Notes under the pieces: model-generated
What the model saw: only the letters and a program-made list of their open reading frames with translations
Databases searched by the model: none
Told to the model about the DNA's origin: nothing
Made by a program: the position numbers and the translations under genes
Part shown: in pieces, positions 33,340 to 41,746 of the stretch
How positions within the stretch are numbered: the first letter of the stretch is position 1
Layout of the letters: each line of letters opens with the position of its first letter
From: Neolewinella maritima
GTDB taxonomy: Bacteria; Bacteroidota; Bacteroidia; Chitinophagales; Saprospiraceae
Direction of reading: 5' to 3'
Length of the DNA stretch: 64,000 nt
NCBI RefSeq assembly: GCF_923081025.1
Contig: NZ_CAKLPZ010000001.1
Span: 1,860,001-1,924,000, forward strand

Positions 33340-35379
33340 CTAATTTGCCGCTGCTACCCCAGCCTCTACCTCCACCTGATCGATAACCACCTCGCTGAAG
33401 CGCTGGTGGCCCAGCAGGTAGTAGTGGAGGGCGATGCTATCGGACACCCGGCCGGCATCCGTACGCGGCGGGCCCACCCGGGCTAGCTCGATCTCACTGT
33501 TCCGCCGGGCACGCCGGTAGACCCACAACGGTAGGTTCGCATAGAAATGAAGGTGCGCCCGCAGGATCGAACCGATGTGACCAAACTTACCCTGAACCAA
33601 AAAAAGGAGTGCCGCGGCGCCGTCGAGCAATAGCCGCACCGGTACCCACCAGAACAGCCGACTCGTCTGCTCATTCTTGAAGCTGGTGACCAGCGTATTC
33701 CGAAAGTTCAGGTAAGCCTTGCGGGGCGAATCGTAGGCCAGGGTACCACCGCCGACGTGATATACGGTAGCCGCCGGCTCGACCATGATCTTATAGCCCG
33801 CCCGCTTCATGCGCCAGCATAGGTCGATCTCTTCGGCGTGCGCGAAGTATTCCGGCTCGAAGCCCTGCAGGGCATGGAAAACACTGGCGCGTACGAAGAA
33901 GGCGGCACCGGTAGCCCAGAAGATCTCGGCGGCACAGTCGTACTGCCCCTCATCCCGCTCGGTGTGCCCGAACAGGCGGCCGCGACAGAAGGGGTAGCCC
34001 AGAAAGTCCAGGTAGCCCCCGGATGCCCCCGCGTACTCGAAGCGTTCCGGATCGTGCTCGGCCAGCACCTTCGGCTGAGCAGCGGCTACCAGGGGATCGT
34101 CGAACAGTGGCAGCACGGCACCGAGCCAGCCCGGGGTAACGCGGACATCGCTATTGAGTAGTACGTATACCTCGGCGGTGACCTGCTGTAGCGCCTCGTT
34201 ATATCCTGCCGCAAAGCCTAAATTTTCGGCCAACTCGATCACCTCAGTTTCCGGATGCTCGGCCCGTAGGTAGGCCACCGAATCATCGGTACTGGCGTTG
34301 TCGGCTACGATGACCCGACAGTTAGGCTCCAGGTTGGCTACTACGGTCGGAAGATAGGTCTGTAAAAAGCCGCGTCCGTTGTAATTGAGGATCACTATTG
34401 CGGTATCCGGATTGTCGGAATCGCCGGCCTCTGCCGGTGCCGTCTCCTTTGCCGCCAAGGCCCGCCGCGCGCCCACCTCGTCGCGCTTGAGCTGCTGCTG
34501 CAGAGCCTCCAGGCTCTTCAGGGGTAAGTCGCCGCGCAGGTGCTCGACAAACTCGACGGTGAGCTCCGTATCGTATAGGTCGCCGGAAAAGTCGAACACG
34601 TTCAGCTCGATGGTCGTGCCCCGTCCGTCTTCCAGGGTAGGTCGGTTGCCGATGTAAAGCATTCCTCCGTAAACACGGCCCTCGATACGGGTCCTCACCG
34701 CGTAGATTCCCTTGGCGGGCACCAGCTTGAGGGGGTTCACGCACTGCAGATTAGCGGTGGGAAAGCCCAGCGTACGGCCGATTTGCTGTCCCCGAACGAC
34801 CCGGCCGGTGAGTTCGTACGACCGGCCCATCAGGCTTCTGGCTCGGCTCACGTTGCCGGCGAATAGTGCGTTGCGAATTTTGGTGGAGCTGACCGTGATC
34901 TGGTTCACTTCCTGGGCGGCGATCTCCACCACCTCGTAGCCATGATGGGGTGCCCAGTAGCGGAGGAGCTCCACATTGCCGGCACGATCCTTACCGAAGT
35001 GATGATCGTAGCCAATGACGATGCGGTCGGGGGCAAAATAACGGACCAAAAATTGCTCGATGTATTCCGTCGGGCTTTGCTGACTGAACGCCAGCGTAAA
35101 GGGCACCACTACCAAGTGGTCGATACCCTGCTCGGCGCAGAAGGCTGCCTTTTCTTCAGTGGTAGACAGTAGGCGCAGACTGTCGTCGTCGGGCCGAAGC
35201 ACGGAGCGCGGATGGGGATCGAAGGTGATGACGATACTCTCCCCCTGCCGGACCTCCGCCATCCGGCGGATACGGGCAAGGAGCTGCTGGTGACCGCGAT
35301 GGACGCCATCGAAACTGCCGATAGTCAGTACCGCACGGTGGAAGACCGGCAGGTCGTCAAGCTGGTAGTGCGTGATCAC
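33340..35379 (-). CDS. ribF: RibF (riboflavin kinase/FAD synthetase) fused to a GT2 glycosyltransferase
   Basis: One 679-aa frame. Residues 1-310 are a complete bifunctional RibF: FAD synthetase part with IGSFDGVHRGHQQLL (20-34), ITFDPHPRSV, VIGYDHHFGKDRAG and VSSTKIR; then riboflavin kinase with GQQIGRTLGFPTANL and YIGNRPTL...ELNVFDF. A short Ala/Glu-rich linker (about 309-324) joins a full-length GT2 family domain (325-679): TAIVILNYNGRGFL, VADNASTDDS, VLLNSDVRV, FFVRASVFHALQGF, EIDLCWRMKRAGY and a C-terminal hydrophobic segment. The start is GTG at 35379, with the TACCTTTG element 4 nt upstream; the further 28-codon extension overlaps the promoter and is rejected. The glycosyltransferase's acceptor is unknown (rhamnosyl transferase-like). 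Confidence 0.9.
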   Translation of the reverse strand: MITHYQLDDLPVFHRAVLTIGSFDGVHRGHQQLLARIRRMAEVRQGESIVITFDPHPRSVLRPDDDSLRLLSTTEEKAAFCAEQGIDHLVVVPFTLAFSQQSPTEYIEQFLVRYFAPDRIVIGYDHHFGKDRAGNVELLRYWAPHHGYEVVEIAAQEVNQITVSSTKIRNALFAGNVSRARSLMGRSYELTGRVVRGQQIGRTLGFPTANLQCVNPLKLVPAKGIYAVRTRIEGRVYGGMLYIGNRPTLEDGRGTTIELNVFDFSGDLYDTELTVEFVEHLRGDLPLKSLEALQQQLKRDEVGARRALAAKETAPAEAGDSDNPDTAIVILNYNGRGFLQTYLPTVVANLEPNCRVIVADNASTDDSVAYLRAEHPETEVIELAENLGFAAGYNEALQQVTAEVYVLLNSDVRVTPGWLGAVLPLFDDPLVAAAQPKVLAEHDPERFEYAGASGGYLDFLGYPFCRGRLFGHTERDEGQYDCAAEIFWATGAAFFVRASVFHALQGFEPEYFAHAEEIDLCWRMKRAGYKIMVEPAATVYHVGGGTLAYDSPRKAYLNFRNTLVTSFKNEQTSRLFWWVPVRLLLDGAAALLFLVQGKFGHIGSILRAHLHFYANLPLWVYRRARRNSEIELARVGPPRTDAGRVSDSIALHYYLLGHQRFSEVVIDQVEVEAGVAAAN

Positions 35380-35383
35380 CCCA

Positions 35384-35391
35384 CAAAGGTA
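35384..35391 (-). promoter_or_regulatory. -7 element TACCTTTG, 4 nt before GTG
   Basis: TACCTTTG-TGGG-GTG. Exact consensus and the same 4-nt spacing as other first genes here; decides the start of the ribF fusion. Confidence 0.65.
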
Positions 35392-35395
35392 GTAA

Positions 35396-36715
35396 TTAGA
35401 CGGTCGGTGCCCAGCCCTGTTCGTACTCGCGTTGCCAGAGCGCCATAGCGGCTGGGTTATCAATGGGCCGCCCGGTTGCGGGGTCGCAGGTGATCACGCT
35501 GTTCGTACGCTGGGCCATATTGCCGAGGTGACAGATCGTGACGCTGGGATTTGCATCCGCGATGTCCGAATTGAGTGCTTCGTCCGCGTTTACGCTCCGG
35601 ATGAAGTTGCCGATGTGCAGCTCATCGAGGTTGCCTCCTCCGGTGGTGTCCATGCTTACGGAAGCTTCTGTTTCCTGCTCTTTCCGCAGTTCCTTGCCGG
35701 ATAGATCGTATACGATGAAGCCATCGCGGTCCATCAGCACGCTGCCCTTGGTACCGTAGATCATGGAGCCCCGTCCACGCTCCCAGAGGGGCATGGAGTT
35801 GCAGCTACGCCCATCCCAGTGGATGTGCTTGTCGCCCGGAAAATTGAAACTCGCGAGTTGGGTATCGTAGGCTTCCCAGGCATCGTCGAAGGCGTAGCGG
35901 CCGCCCGAAGAGGTCACCTGTTCGGGGAAGCCTACATCGAGTGCCCAGCGGCACATGTCTACCTCGTGGGTACCGTTATTCAGAAGTTCACCCGTGCCGT
36001 ACTTCCAGAACCAGTGCCAGTTGTAGTGGACTAGCAGGGCATCGAAATCCTGGTGCGGAGCCGGTCCCTGCCAGAGTTCCCAATCCAACCACTCCGGGAC
36101 CGGGGCGGGCTCGTGCTCACCGATGGGTCCGCGGCGGGCAGCGTACCAGGCCTTGCCCGCGTACGCATCACCGATCACGCCGTCGTGGATTTCACGCACA
36201 ATCTTGTTCAGGGTGACACTACTGCGTGTCTGGTTACCCATCTGCACCTTGAGGCCAGTTTTAGCTTGCTTAGCGACCAGCATTTCGCCCTCCGCGGGGT
36301 TGTGGCTACAGGGCTTTTCTACGTAGACGTGCTTGCCTGCATCCAGAGCCATCATCGCCATGGGGGCGTGCCAGTGATCGGGTGTGGCGATGACTACGGC
36401 GTCGATCTTTTTATCGTCCAGGAAGCGGCGGAAGTCCTGCTCCCCCTTCGGCTTTTTACCCCCTTTCTGCACCACGCGCTCCTGCCCCTTGGCAATAGCC
36501 CGGGTATCTACATCCCCGATGCCCCGCACCCGACAGTCATCCGCCGAGGCGAAGGTCCCGGCCAGGTACTCCCCCCGGCTGTTGGTACCGAATACGGCTA
36601 CGTTCACCCGGTCGTTGGCCCCCATTATGTGTTGCTGACTGTAGGCGGGTAGTCCCAGTCCGAGTCCGGCGGTAGTGAGGGCGGTTTTCTTTAGGAAGTT
36701 ACGGCGGTTACTCAT
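35396..36715 (-). CDS. Gfo/Idh/MocA oxidoreductase with Tat signal
   Basis: 439 aa. N-terminal twin-arginine signal (SNRRNFLKKTALTTAGLGLG, 2-21), so exported folded, probably with bound NAD(P). Rossmann part with VNVAVFGTNSRGEY, IATPDHWHAPMAMMALDAGKHVYVEKPCSHN (catalytic Lys in EKP), then the C-terminal alpha/beta sheet domain. This is the common Bacteroidota exported form, often found in polysaccharide and keto-sugar loci. It is 11 nt downstream of the DUF1080 gene, so the two are likely one operon acting on exported sugar substrates. Confidence 0.9.
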   Translation of the reverse strand: MSNRRNFLKKTALTTAGLGLGLPAYSQQHIMGANDRVNVAVFGTNSRGEYLAGTFASADDCRVRGIGDVDTRAIAKGQERVVQKGGKKPKGEQDFRRFLDDKKIDAVVIATPDHWHAPMAMMALDAGKHVYVEKPCSHNPAEGEMLVAKQAKTGLKVQMGNQTRSSVTLNKIVREIHDGVIGDAYAGKAWYAARRGPIGEHEPAPVPEWLDWELWQGPAPHQDFDALLVHYNWHWFWKYGTGELLNNGTHEVDMCRWALDVGFPEQVTSSGGRYAFDDAWEAYDTQLASFNFPGDKHIHWDGRSCNSMPLWERGRGSMIYGTKGSVLMDRDGFIVYDLSGKELRKEQETEASVSMDTTGGGNLDELHIGNFIRSVNADEALNSDIADANPSVTICHLGNMAQRTNSVITCDPATGRPIDNPAAMALWQREYEQGWAPTV

Positions 36716-36726
36716 GGTATAGCTGC

Positions 36727-38088
36727 TTAGAGTTCACGGATTTTGATGCTGCGGAAGGCCACGGCGTCGCCGTGGTCCTGCAGGAGAATAGGTCCCTGGG
36801 GGTAGCGACCGAAGTTATCCCAGTCGCGGTACTTACTGTAGTTGACAAGAGCCTGAAACATGGGGCTGAAGCGATCGTATTCAACCACCTTATAGCCATT
36901 GAGCCAGTGCTCGACGTGACCGCCCTGCACCCGGATGCGCCCGCGGTTCCAGTCTCCGATTTTGTATTCTTTATTGCGGCCGGGCACATCGACAAGCGCC
37001 GCCGGGATCAGGTCGTAGAGGGAGCCCATCGTGCGGTTGCCCATCACGCCGGCCTGTGCATCGGGATGTACCTCATCGTCCAGGATCTGAAATTCGAGAC
37101 CGATCGCCGATCCGGCGCCCTTATTGAGTTCCGGATCCACGAAGTACTTCACGCCACTGTTGGCCCCCTCGGTGGGCTTGAACTCGAAGACCAGCTCGAA
37201 ATCGCTGAAGTGTTCCTCGGTCACGATATCGCCACCGTTGGTGCTCTCTCCGCCGTTGCCGGGCAGTACGCGCAGTTCGCCGTCCGTAATTTCCCAGCCG
37301 CGGGCGGGAAAATCGTCCAGTTTGGCGCCACGCCATCCGGCCCCGCTGCTGCCGTCGAATAGCAGGCGCCAGCCCTGCCGACGTTCGGCTTCGGTCAGGC
37401 TGTTGACCATCAAATTCTCCACCGGGGCCTGTACGGCCTGCAGGCGATCGGCCTCGGTCGCGTTGTCCAGTAGTTGGATATTACGCCAGCGGACTTGCTT
37501 GCCTTCTAGCTCCTTCTTTATGGCGTGGACCTGCAGACAGATCAGTCCGGACGCATCGAAGGTGTCTACCAGATTGGCCGCGGCCTGCCCGTTCACATAC
37601 GTGCGGATGTTGTTGCCGATGGCCTCGATACGCAGCGCGTTCCACTCACCGTGGCGGTAGAGTTCACGGGCCGGTGGGTTGTAATGCAGGGGGTAGATCC
37701 AGCCCCTGCGCGCTTCGTCGTAGATACCGCCGGTATAGGCCCGCGGACTGGGGTCGATCTCGACCTGGTAGCCGTAGATCCGCCGGATGTCGTCCTGCTG
37801 CCGCCACTGGCCGCGCGCCATTACCCCACTGTTGAGGGGTGCATCGTCATTGAACTCTAAGGTGAGAATGAAATCTTCATACGGTCTGTCGGTACACAAA
37901 AAGGTGTTGGGCGTATTCACTACGGCCGTGCCGGTGATCGTGTCACCCGATAGCGTGTAGGGCGCCTCTCCGCCGTACGTCTCCCAATTACTCAGATCGG
38001 AGCCGTTGGTCAGCGAGGTAAATGCCCCCTGGGCCACTAGAGACGTGATGGCAAGCAACAGTAAGAGCGTGGTACCGATTAATCGCAT
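36727..38088 (-). CDS. Exported protein with two DUF1080 (3-keto-disaccharide hydrolase) domains
   Basis: 453 aa from 38088, with a signal peptide (1-19, ending LVAQ). Two DUF1080 concanavalin-like domains: the first about 20-210 (FTSLTNGSDLSNWE...VNGQAA), the second about 240-453 (GWRLLFDGSSGAGWRG...WEITDGELRVLPG...VEHWLNGYKVVEYD). DUF1080 enzymes cleave or rearrange 3-keto-glucosides in gut and marine Bacteroidota. The following Gfo/Idh oxidoreductase could make the 3-keto substrate. The ORF extends 31 codons further upstream, but the -7 element TATCTTTC 3 nt before 38088 fixes this start. Confidence 0.85.
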   Translation of the reverse strand: MRLIGTTLLLLLAITSLVAQGAFTSLTNGSDLSNWETYGGEAPYTLSGDTITGTAVVNTPNTFLCTDRPYEDFILTLEFNDDAPLNSGVMARGQWRQQDDIRRIYGYQVEIDPSPRAYTGGIYDEARRGWIYPLHYNPPARELYRHGEWNALRIEAIGNNIRTYVNGQAAANLVDTFDASGLICLQVHAIKKELEGKQVRWRNIQLLDNATEADRLQAVQAPVENLMVNSLTEAERRQGWRLLFDGSSGAGWRGAKLDDFPARGWEITDGELRVLPGNGGESTNGGDIVTEEHFSDFELVFEFKPTEGANSGVKYFVDPELNKGAGSAIGLEFQILDDEVHPDAQAGVMGNRTMGSLYDLIPAALVDVPGRNKEYKIGDWNRGRIRVQGGHVEHWLNGYKVVEYDRFSPMFQALVNYSKYRDWDNFGRYPQGPILLQDHGDAVAFRSIKIREL

Positions 38089-38091
38089 ACA

Positions 38092-38099
38092 GAAAGATA
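38092..38099 (-). promoter_or_regulatory. -7 element TATCTTTC, 3 nt before ATG
   Basis: TATCTTTC-TGT-ATG at the DUF1080 gene; one mismatch to consensus. Confidence 0.45.
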
Positions 38100-38216
38100 G
38101 CTTAATAAACTGTGGAATGAAAGCCGGCACTGAATCAATGCAACCGATTGTCCTGGCCAAGGTAAGCAAAAGTGAGAGCACACAACGTACAAATATAATT
38201 CCCGTTATTGAAGCCT

Positions 38217-38852
38217 ATGCCGAATGAATACGCTACGCTTCCCACTCCCGGAGCCCTTTTCTTCCTATTACTCTGCACCTGCGGTCCCGCCCTTCTTTTT
38301 GGTCAGGTTTCGGATGGCTTTGTACTGCAATCGACGGACGACGGCGTGAGCGTTTCCGTGCGTGAAGAGTCCAATGGTGACATGAGTGTGCGGGTAAGTA
38401 CCGAGGCGCGGGCGCAGGTGCAGGGGGTAGGCGCGGTACTGGATCACGCCAAGGGCTACTCCGAGTGGGTGCACCGCTGTGATGGTGCCTATATCGTGGC
38501 GGGCGGACAGCCGGATGACTACGTATTCGTATCCGGCATCGACATGCCCTTTCCCTTTCAGGATAAAGAGATTGTTGCCCGGGTGACACAAGTAGTAGAC
38601 TCCAGCGGCGTGCTCACCCGCACGATCACGGGCTCGCCACACGCCATACCGGCAACCAAGGGCAGGGACCGCCCGACCGTCTACAACGGCGAGTGGATCG
38701 TACGTCCCCTACCCGATGGCAGGGTTCACCTGCAGGTCACCGTGCGCACCGACGCAGGTGCCGGCTTGCCAAACTGGTTGCGCAAAGAGATCATGACCGG
38801 CGGCCCGGTAAAGACCGTACTCAACCTGCGCCACCGCCTCGAAGCAGCGTAG
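38217..38852 (+). CDS. START-like (SRPBCC) exported lipid-binding protein
   Basis: 211 aa. A hydrophobic N-terminus (about 13-30, ending LLFGQ) suggests export. The rest resembles START/Bet v1-like domains: SVREESNGDMSVRVSTEARAQVQGVGAVLDHAKGYSEWVHRC, FPFQDKEIVARV, and a C-terminal helix LPNWLRKEIMTGGPVKTVLNLRHRLEA. These bind lipids or other hydrophobic ligands; the ligand is unknown. A TTG at 38208 is an alternative start. It converges on the PIG-L gene with a 32-nt overlap of coding ends, an unusually long antisense overlap. Confidence 0.72.
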   Translation: MPNEYATLPTPGALFFLLLCTCGPALLFGQVSDGFVLQSTDDGVSVSVREESNGDMSVRVSTEARAQVQGVGAVLDHAKGYSEWVHRCDGAYIVAGGQPDDYVFVSGIDMPFPFQDKEIVARVTQVVDSSGVLTRTITGSPHAIPATKGRDRPTVYNGEWIVRPLPDGRVHLQVTVRTDAGAGLPNWLRKEIMTGGPVKTVLNLRHRLEAA

Positions 38853-39594
38853 TAGGACGGTAGGGGCGGTAGACCCGGAAGTACTCCCGATCTCCCAGCA
38901 GGGTCTGCATACCACGCTCATCCTTGAACTGATACCCGACTTGAGTGGTGTACGCCCGGCAAGCGGCGTATTTACGCTCCAGTAACGGGGCATCGAGGGC
39001 AAACCGGACAGCCGCCCGTGGGGGGAGCGATTGGGTTGGCCGCCATGCCGCGGCCTGCTGCAAGTCAGGGTGCTGCAGCGGATGTCGGTGGGTGTAGGGC
39101 TGGTCGTAATACTGGATGAAGTCCACTTGCTCGTGCTGACTACGGATATTCTCGGCTACGCGTACGACCTGCTGGTGGTCGACGTGATTGCCCGCTCCTA
39201 GCGGATATAGGATAGTGAGCGGACGGTATTCATGCACGACAAGGGCAAGCTGCTGCTGCAACTCCTCTCCTACCGTATCGTCCGCATGGATAGCGCCGAA
39301 CAGTTCAGTTGCACTGTGGTACCCCCGGTGGGGAGCCTCCGGCAGGTCCAGGTGGTGGTGGTGAACTCCAAGTAGTTCCAGGGCCTGCACGTCTTCGGCG
39401 CGTCGCAGCGCCATATAATCTACCTCTGCGGAAAGTCCTTTATCCAGTTGACAAGCCAACGCAAATCCCTGCGGATCAGCCATGGAACGCGTGAAGCAGG
39501 TCACCACCAAGACTCGCTCGGAGGCTAGGGTAGCCAGCAATCCGCCGCAGGAGAACACGGCATCGTCCAGATGAGGTGACAGGACCAGAATCAC
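38821..39594 (-). CDS. PIG-L-family N-deacetylase
   Basis: 257 aa, last of a nine-gene operon. Zinc-dependent deacetylase fold: VLSPHLDDAVFSCGG (His8, Asp10, Asp11 expected as metal/catalytic residues) and the later histidine motif GAGNHVDHQQVV. Family members remove acetyl from N-acetylglucosaminyl aglycones (MshB in mycothiol, BshB in bacillithiol, GlcNAc-PI deacetylase) or act on mono-acetylated antibiotics. Next to a GT4 transferase and inositol-phosphate synthase, deacetylation of a GlcNAc- or similar amide-bearing intermediate is the natural inference. Start is GTG, overlapping the GT4 stop by 4 nt (GTGA). Confidence 0.88.
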   Translation of the reverse strand: MILVLSPHLDDAVFSCGGLLATLASERVLVVTCFTRSMADPQGFALACQLDKGLSAEVDYMALRRAEDVQALELLGVHHHHLDLPEAPHRGYHSATELFGAIHADDTVGEELQQQLALVVHEYRPLTILYPLGAGNHVDHQQVVRVAENIRSQHEQVDFIQYYDQPYTHRHPLQHPDLQQAAAWRPTQSLPPRAAVRFALDAPLLERKYAACRAYTTQVGYQFKDERGMQTLLGDREYFRVYRPYRPTTLLRGGGAG

Positions 39595-40856
39595 AGCAGG
39601 TGGGGTTCGGTGCGAAAGGGGCAGCTCAGGTCAGCCTCCGCGGCCTGCTCATCCAGGCTGATGATGGATGTCCAGGAGGTGTCGATGGGACGACCGATGA
39701 GCGAGGTATAGACCTCTTCGATCTGCTTGGCTACGACGGGCCAGGTGTACCTGGTCTGCACCTCGCGAAGCGCCGTCATGGCCAGTCGGTGGCGGAGCTC
39801 GGGCTGTTGCAGTAGCGAGCGAGTTGCGGAGGTCAGTGCGTCCAGGTCACCGGCTTCCACCAGCAGCCCATTTTCGTTATCGCGGATGCAGTCGACTACT
39901 CCTACCGTACGGGTAGAGACGATGGGCAGCCCACAGGCCATAGCTTCCAGGATGGTATTCGAAAAGCCCTCCGCGTAGGTGGGGCTGAGAAATAGATCGC
40001 CACTGTGGTAGCGGTGGGGTGCGTCCGTATACCCTACCTCACCGGGGAAGTCGGTTCGGTCGGCCATCCCCAGCTCCCGGGCTAGTGCCTCCGTAGCCTC
40101 AAAATCCGGTCCGATACCGGACACGATCAGACGCAGGTCAAAGCCTTCGTCGACCAGGCGTTTTCCGCAGCGGATGAAGTCCAAGCTTCCCTTTCGCTGG
40201 TCTACGCGCCCGTGGTACAGCAGGCGGGCCGGACTGCGCAAGGTGCCCGGCTCAGCTGATCGTGGCTGGAATAGGTCCGTATTAGTAGCTCCGGGAATGA
40301 CCGTAAAGCGCCGGGGTGCGGTGCCGTGGTTCTCTACCACCTCATCGCGGAAACTATCGCATCCGATAATTAGCGCCATGCTATGGTTGAGTACCGCCTG
40401 CATGGCCCGGTGGTGTGTGGTGCAGCATAGCCCCACCCAGTGGCCGTCGCCCCCCTGAATAGATACGACATTAGGAATGCTTAGCCGGCGACTGACTTCC
40501 ATAGCGGCCAGTCCGGTGGGGTAGGCGTACTGAGCGTGCACTACGTCGAAGGGGTGCTCGGCGTGTAGCTGCTCGGCACGCGCGATCATGGCGCGGGCAT
40601 CCCCTTCAAAGTCGGCCGGCGGGTCGATAGCGCCCTGCTCCTCCCCGACCGACCGCAGGCCGTGCACCTCCATCCAGGTTTCGTCGGGTGGTGGTCCGCC
40701 GCCGTAGATGCGTACGCCGGTGGGGTCCTCGCGGTACTGACTGATCATAACCACCTCGTGCCCGTGCTCGCTCAGCGCCTTGGTGAAATTACGGGCGTAG
40801 ACACTCATGCCCGATACTGCAGGAAAGTACCGGCGTGAAATAAAACAGATGCGCAT
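39591..40856 (-). CDS. GT4-family glycosyltransferase
   Basis: 421 aa GT-B retaining glycosyltransferase. N-terminal acceptor domain MRICFISRRYFPAVSGMSVYARNFTKAL, a middle VVHAQYAYPTGLAAMEVSRR, GATNTDLFQPR, RLLYHGRVDQRKGSLDFI (start of nucleotide-binding domain), and the EX7E signature EGFSNTILEAMACGLP. Related in shape to MshA/BshA, which join UDP-GlcNAc to inositol phosphate or malate, but GT4 is broad and the sugar donor cannot be read off. Position between the TIM-barrel and PIG-L genes argues that it installs the sugar the deacetylase then trims. It starts 32 nt after the TIM-barrel stop. Confidence 0.85.
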   Translation of the reverse strand: MRICFISRRYFPAVSGMSVYARNFTKALSEHGHEVVMISQYREDPTGVRIYGGGPPPDETWMEVHGLRSVGEEQGAIDPPADFEGDARAMIARAEQLHAEHPFDVVHAQYAYPTGLAAMEVSRRLSIPNVVSIQGGDGHWVGLCCTTHHRAMQAVLNHSMALIIGCDSFRDEVVENHGTAPRRFTVIPGATNTDLFQPRSAEPGTLRSPARLLYHGRVDQRKGSLDFIRCGKRLVDEGFDLRLIVSGIGPDFEATEALARELGMADRTDFPGEVGYTDAPHRYHSGDLFLSPTYAEGFSNTILEAMACGLPIVSTRTVGVVDCIRDNENGLLVEAGDLDALTSATRSLLQQPELRHRLAMTALREVQTRYTWPVVAKQIEEVYTSLIGRPIDTSWTSIISLDEQAAEADLSCPFRTEPHLL

Positions 40857-40888
40857 AGGTGCGAAGAATTTAGGTTGGGCAGGCCGGA

Positions 40889-41737
40889 CTAGAGTGCACG
40901 CTCCATTTGCTTAAGTAGGTCGATGCTGCGGGGGATCGCTTCGTGCGCCCGTACACTTTCGCGGCTTAGTTCTACGCAGACCAAGCGGTCGAACGCGACA
41001 TCCCGGAGAGCGCGTAGCAGCGGGGGTATATCCATATCGCCCTGGTCCAGCGGCAGGTGGAGATGCTGGCCCTTATTCATGCCCTCGATCGAGACGGTTC
41101 CGAGCCGGTCGGCATAGCGGTGCACGGCTCGGGCGGGGTCGTCCTCTCCGGTCACCCAGACGTGCCCCAGGTCGAGCGCTAAGTGGAGCGTGCGCTCAAG
41201 CTCGGGATGAGCGGTGAGTAGTTGGTCGTAGTCCGCATTGGTTTCTACCAGCATCCCTGGCTCAGGTTCCAGACTAATATGAACCGATTTTTCTTCCGCG
41301 TAGCTAGCCACCTCTAGCAGTCCTTCCCCCAGGTACTGGTGAGCATTTTGCTCCGACACGGCGGACTTGCGTACGCCGGCCCAGAACGACATAGTCTCGG
41401 CGTGCAGTAGGCCGGCAATATCAATGGCGCGCTTCAGAAAGGCTACGCGGCGGGCACGTCCTTCGGCGGTGGTGCTGATCAGGGTAGGCTCGTGTTTATC
41501 CGTAGCATCCAGCAAGTAGCGGGCGCCGGTCTCTATCACGCAGCTCAGGCCGAGTTCTTCCAGCGACCGGTGAATGTTGTAGGTATCGGCCTGCCACCGA
41601 TCGGAGAACGGATCCAGGTGGTGCCAATCGATGGTCAGCGCCACGCCGTCGTAACCGGAATCGGCGATGAGCCGCAGCGCATCGTTGAGTCGGTGGTGGG
41701 CGCAGCCATTGGTATTGTACGCGTAGCGCAGCTTCAT
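40889..41737 (-). CDS. Sugar-phosphate isomerase/epimerase-like TIM barrel
   Basis: 282 aa with the xylose-isomerase-like/AP-endonuclease-2 barrel fold: IADSGYDGVALTIDWHHLDPF near the start, SVHISLEPEPGMLVET (metal-ligand Glu), LHLALDLGHVWVT (metal-ligand Asp, His), SIEGMNKGQHLHLPLDQGDMDI (His, Asp) and FDRLVCVELSRES (Glu). These four metal-ligand positions look intact, so a divalent-metal isomerase, epimerase or dehydratase is likely. In inositol metabolism IolE and IolI have this fold, a possible parallel given the inositol-phosphate synthase in this operon. 9 nt separate it from the YcaO gene. Confidence 0.82.
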   Translation of the reverse strand: MKLRYAYNTNGCAHHRLNDALRLIADSGYDGVALTIDWHHLDPFSDRWQADTYNIHRSLEELGLSCVIETGARYLLDATDKHEPTLISTTAEGRARRVAFLKRAIDIAGLLHAETMSFWAGVRKSAVSEQNAHQYLGEGLLEVASYAEEKSVHISLEPEPGMLVETNADYDQLLTAHPELERTLHLALDLGHVWVTGEDDPARAVHRYADRLGTVSIEGMNKGQHLHLPLDQGDMDIPPLLRALRDVAFDRLVCVELSRESVRAHEAIPRSIDLLKQMERAL

Positions 41738-41746
41738 GCGGTGAGG

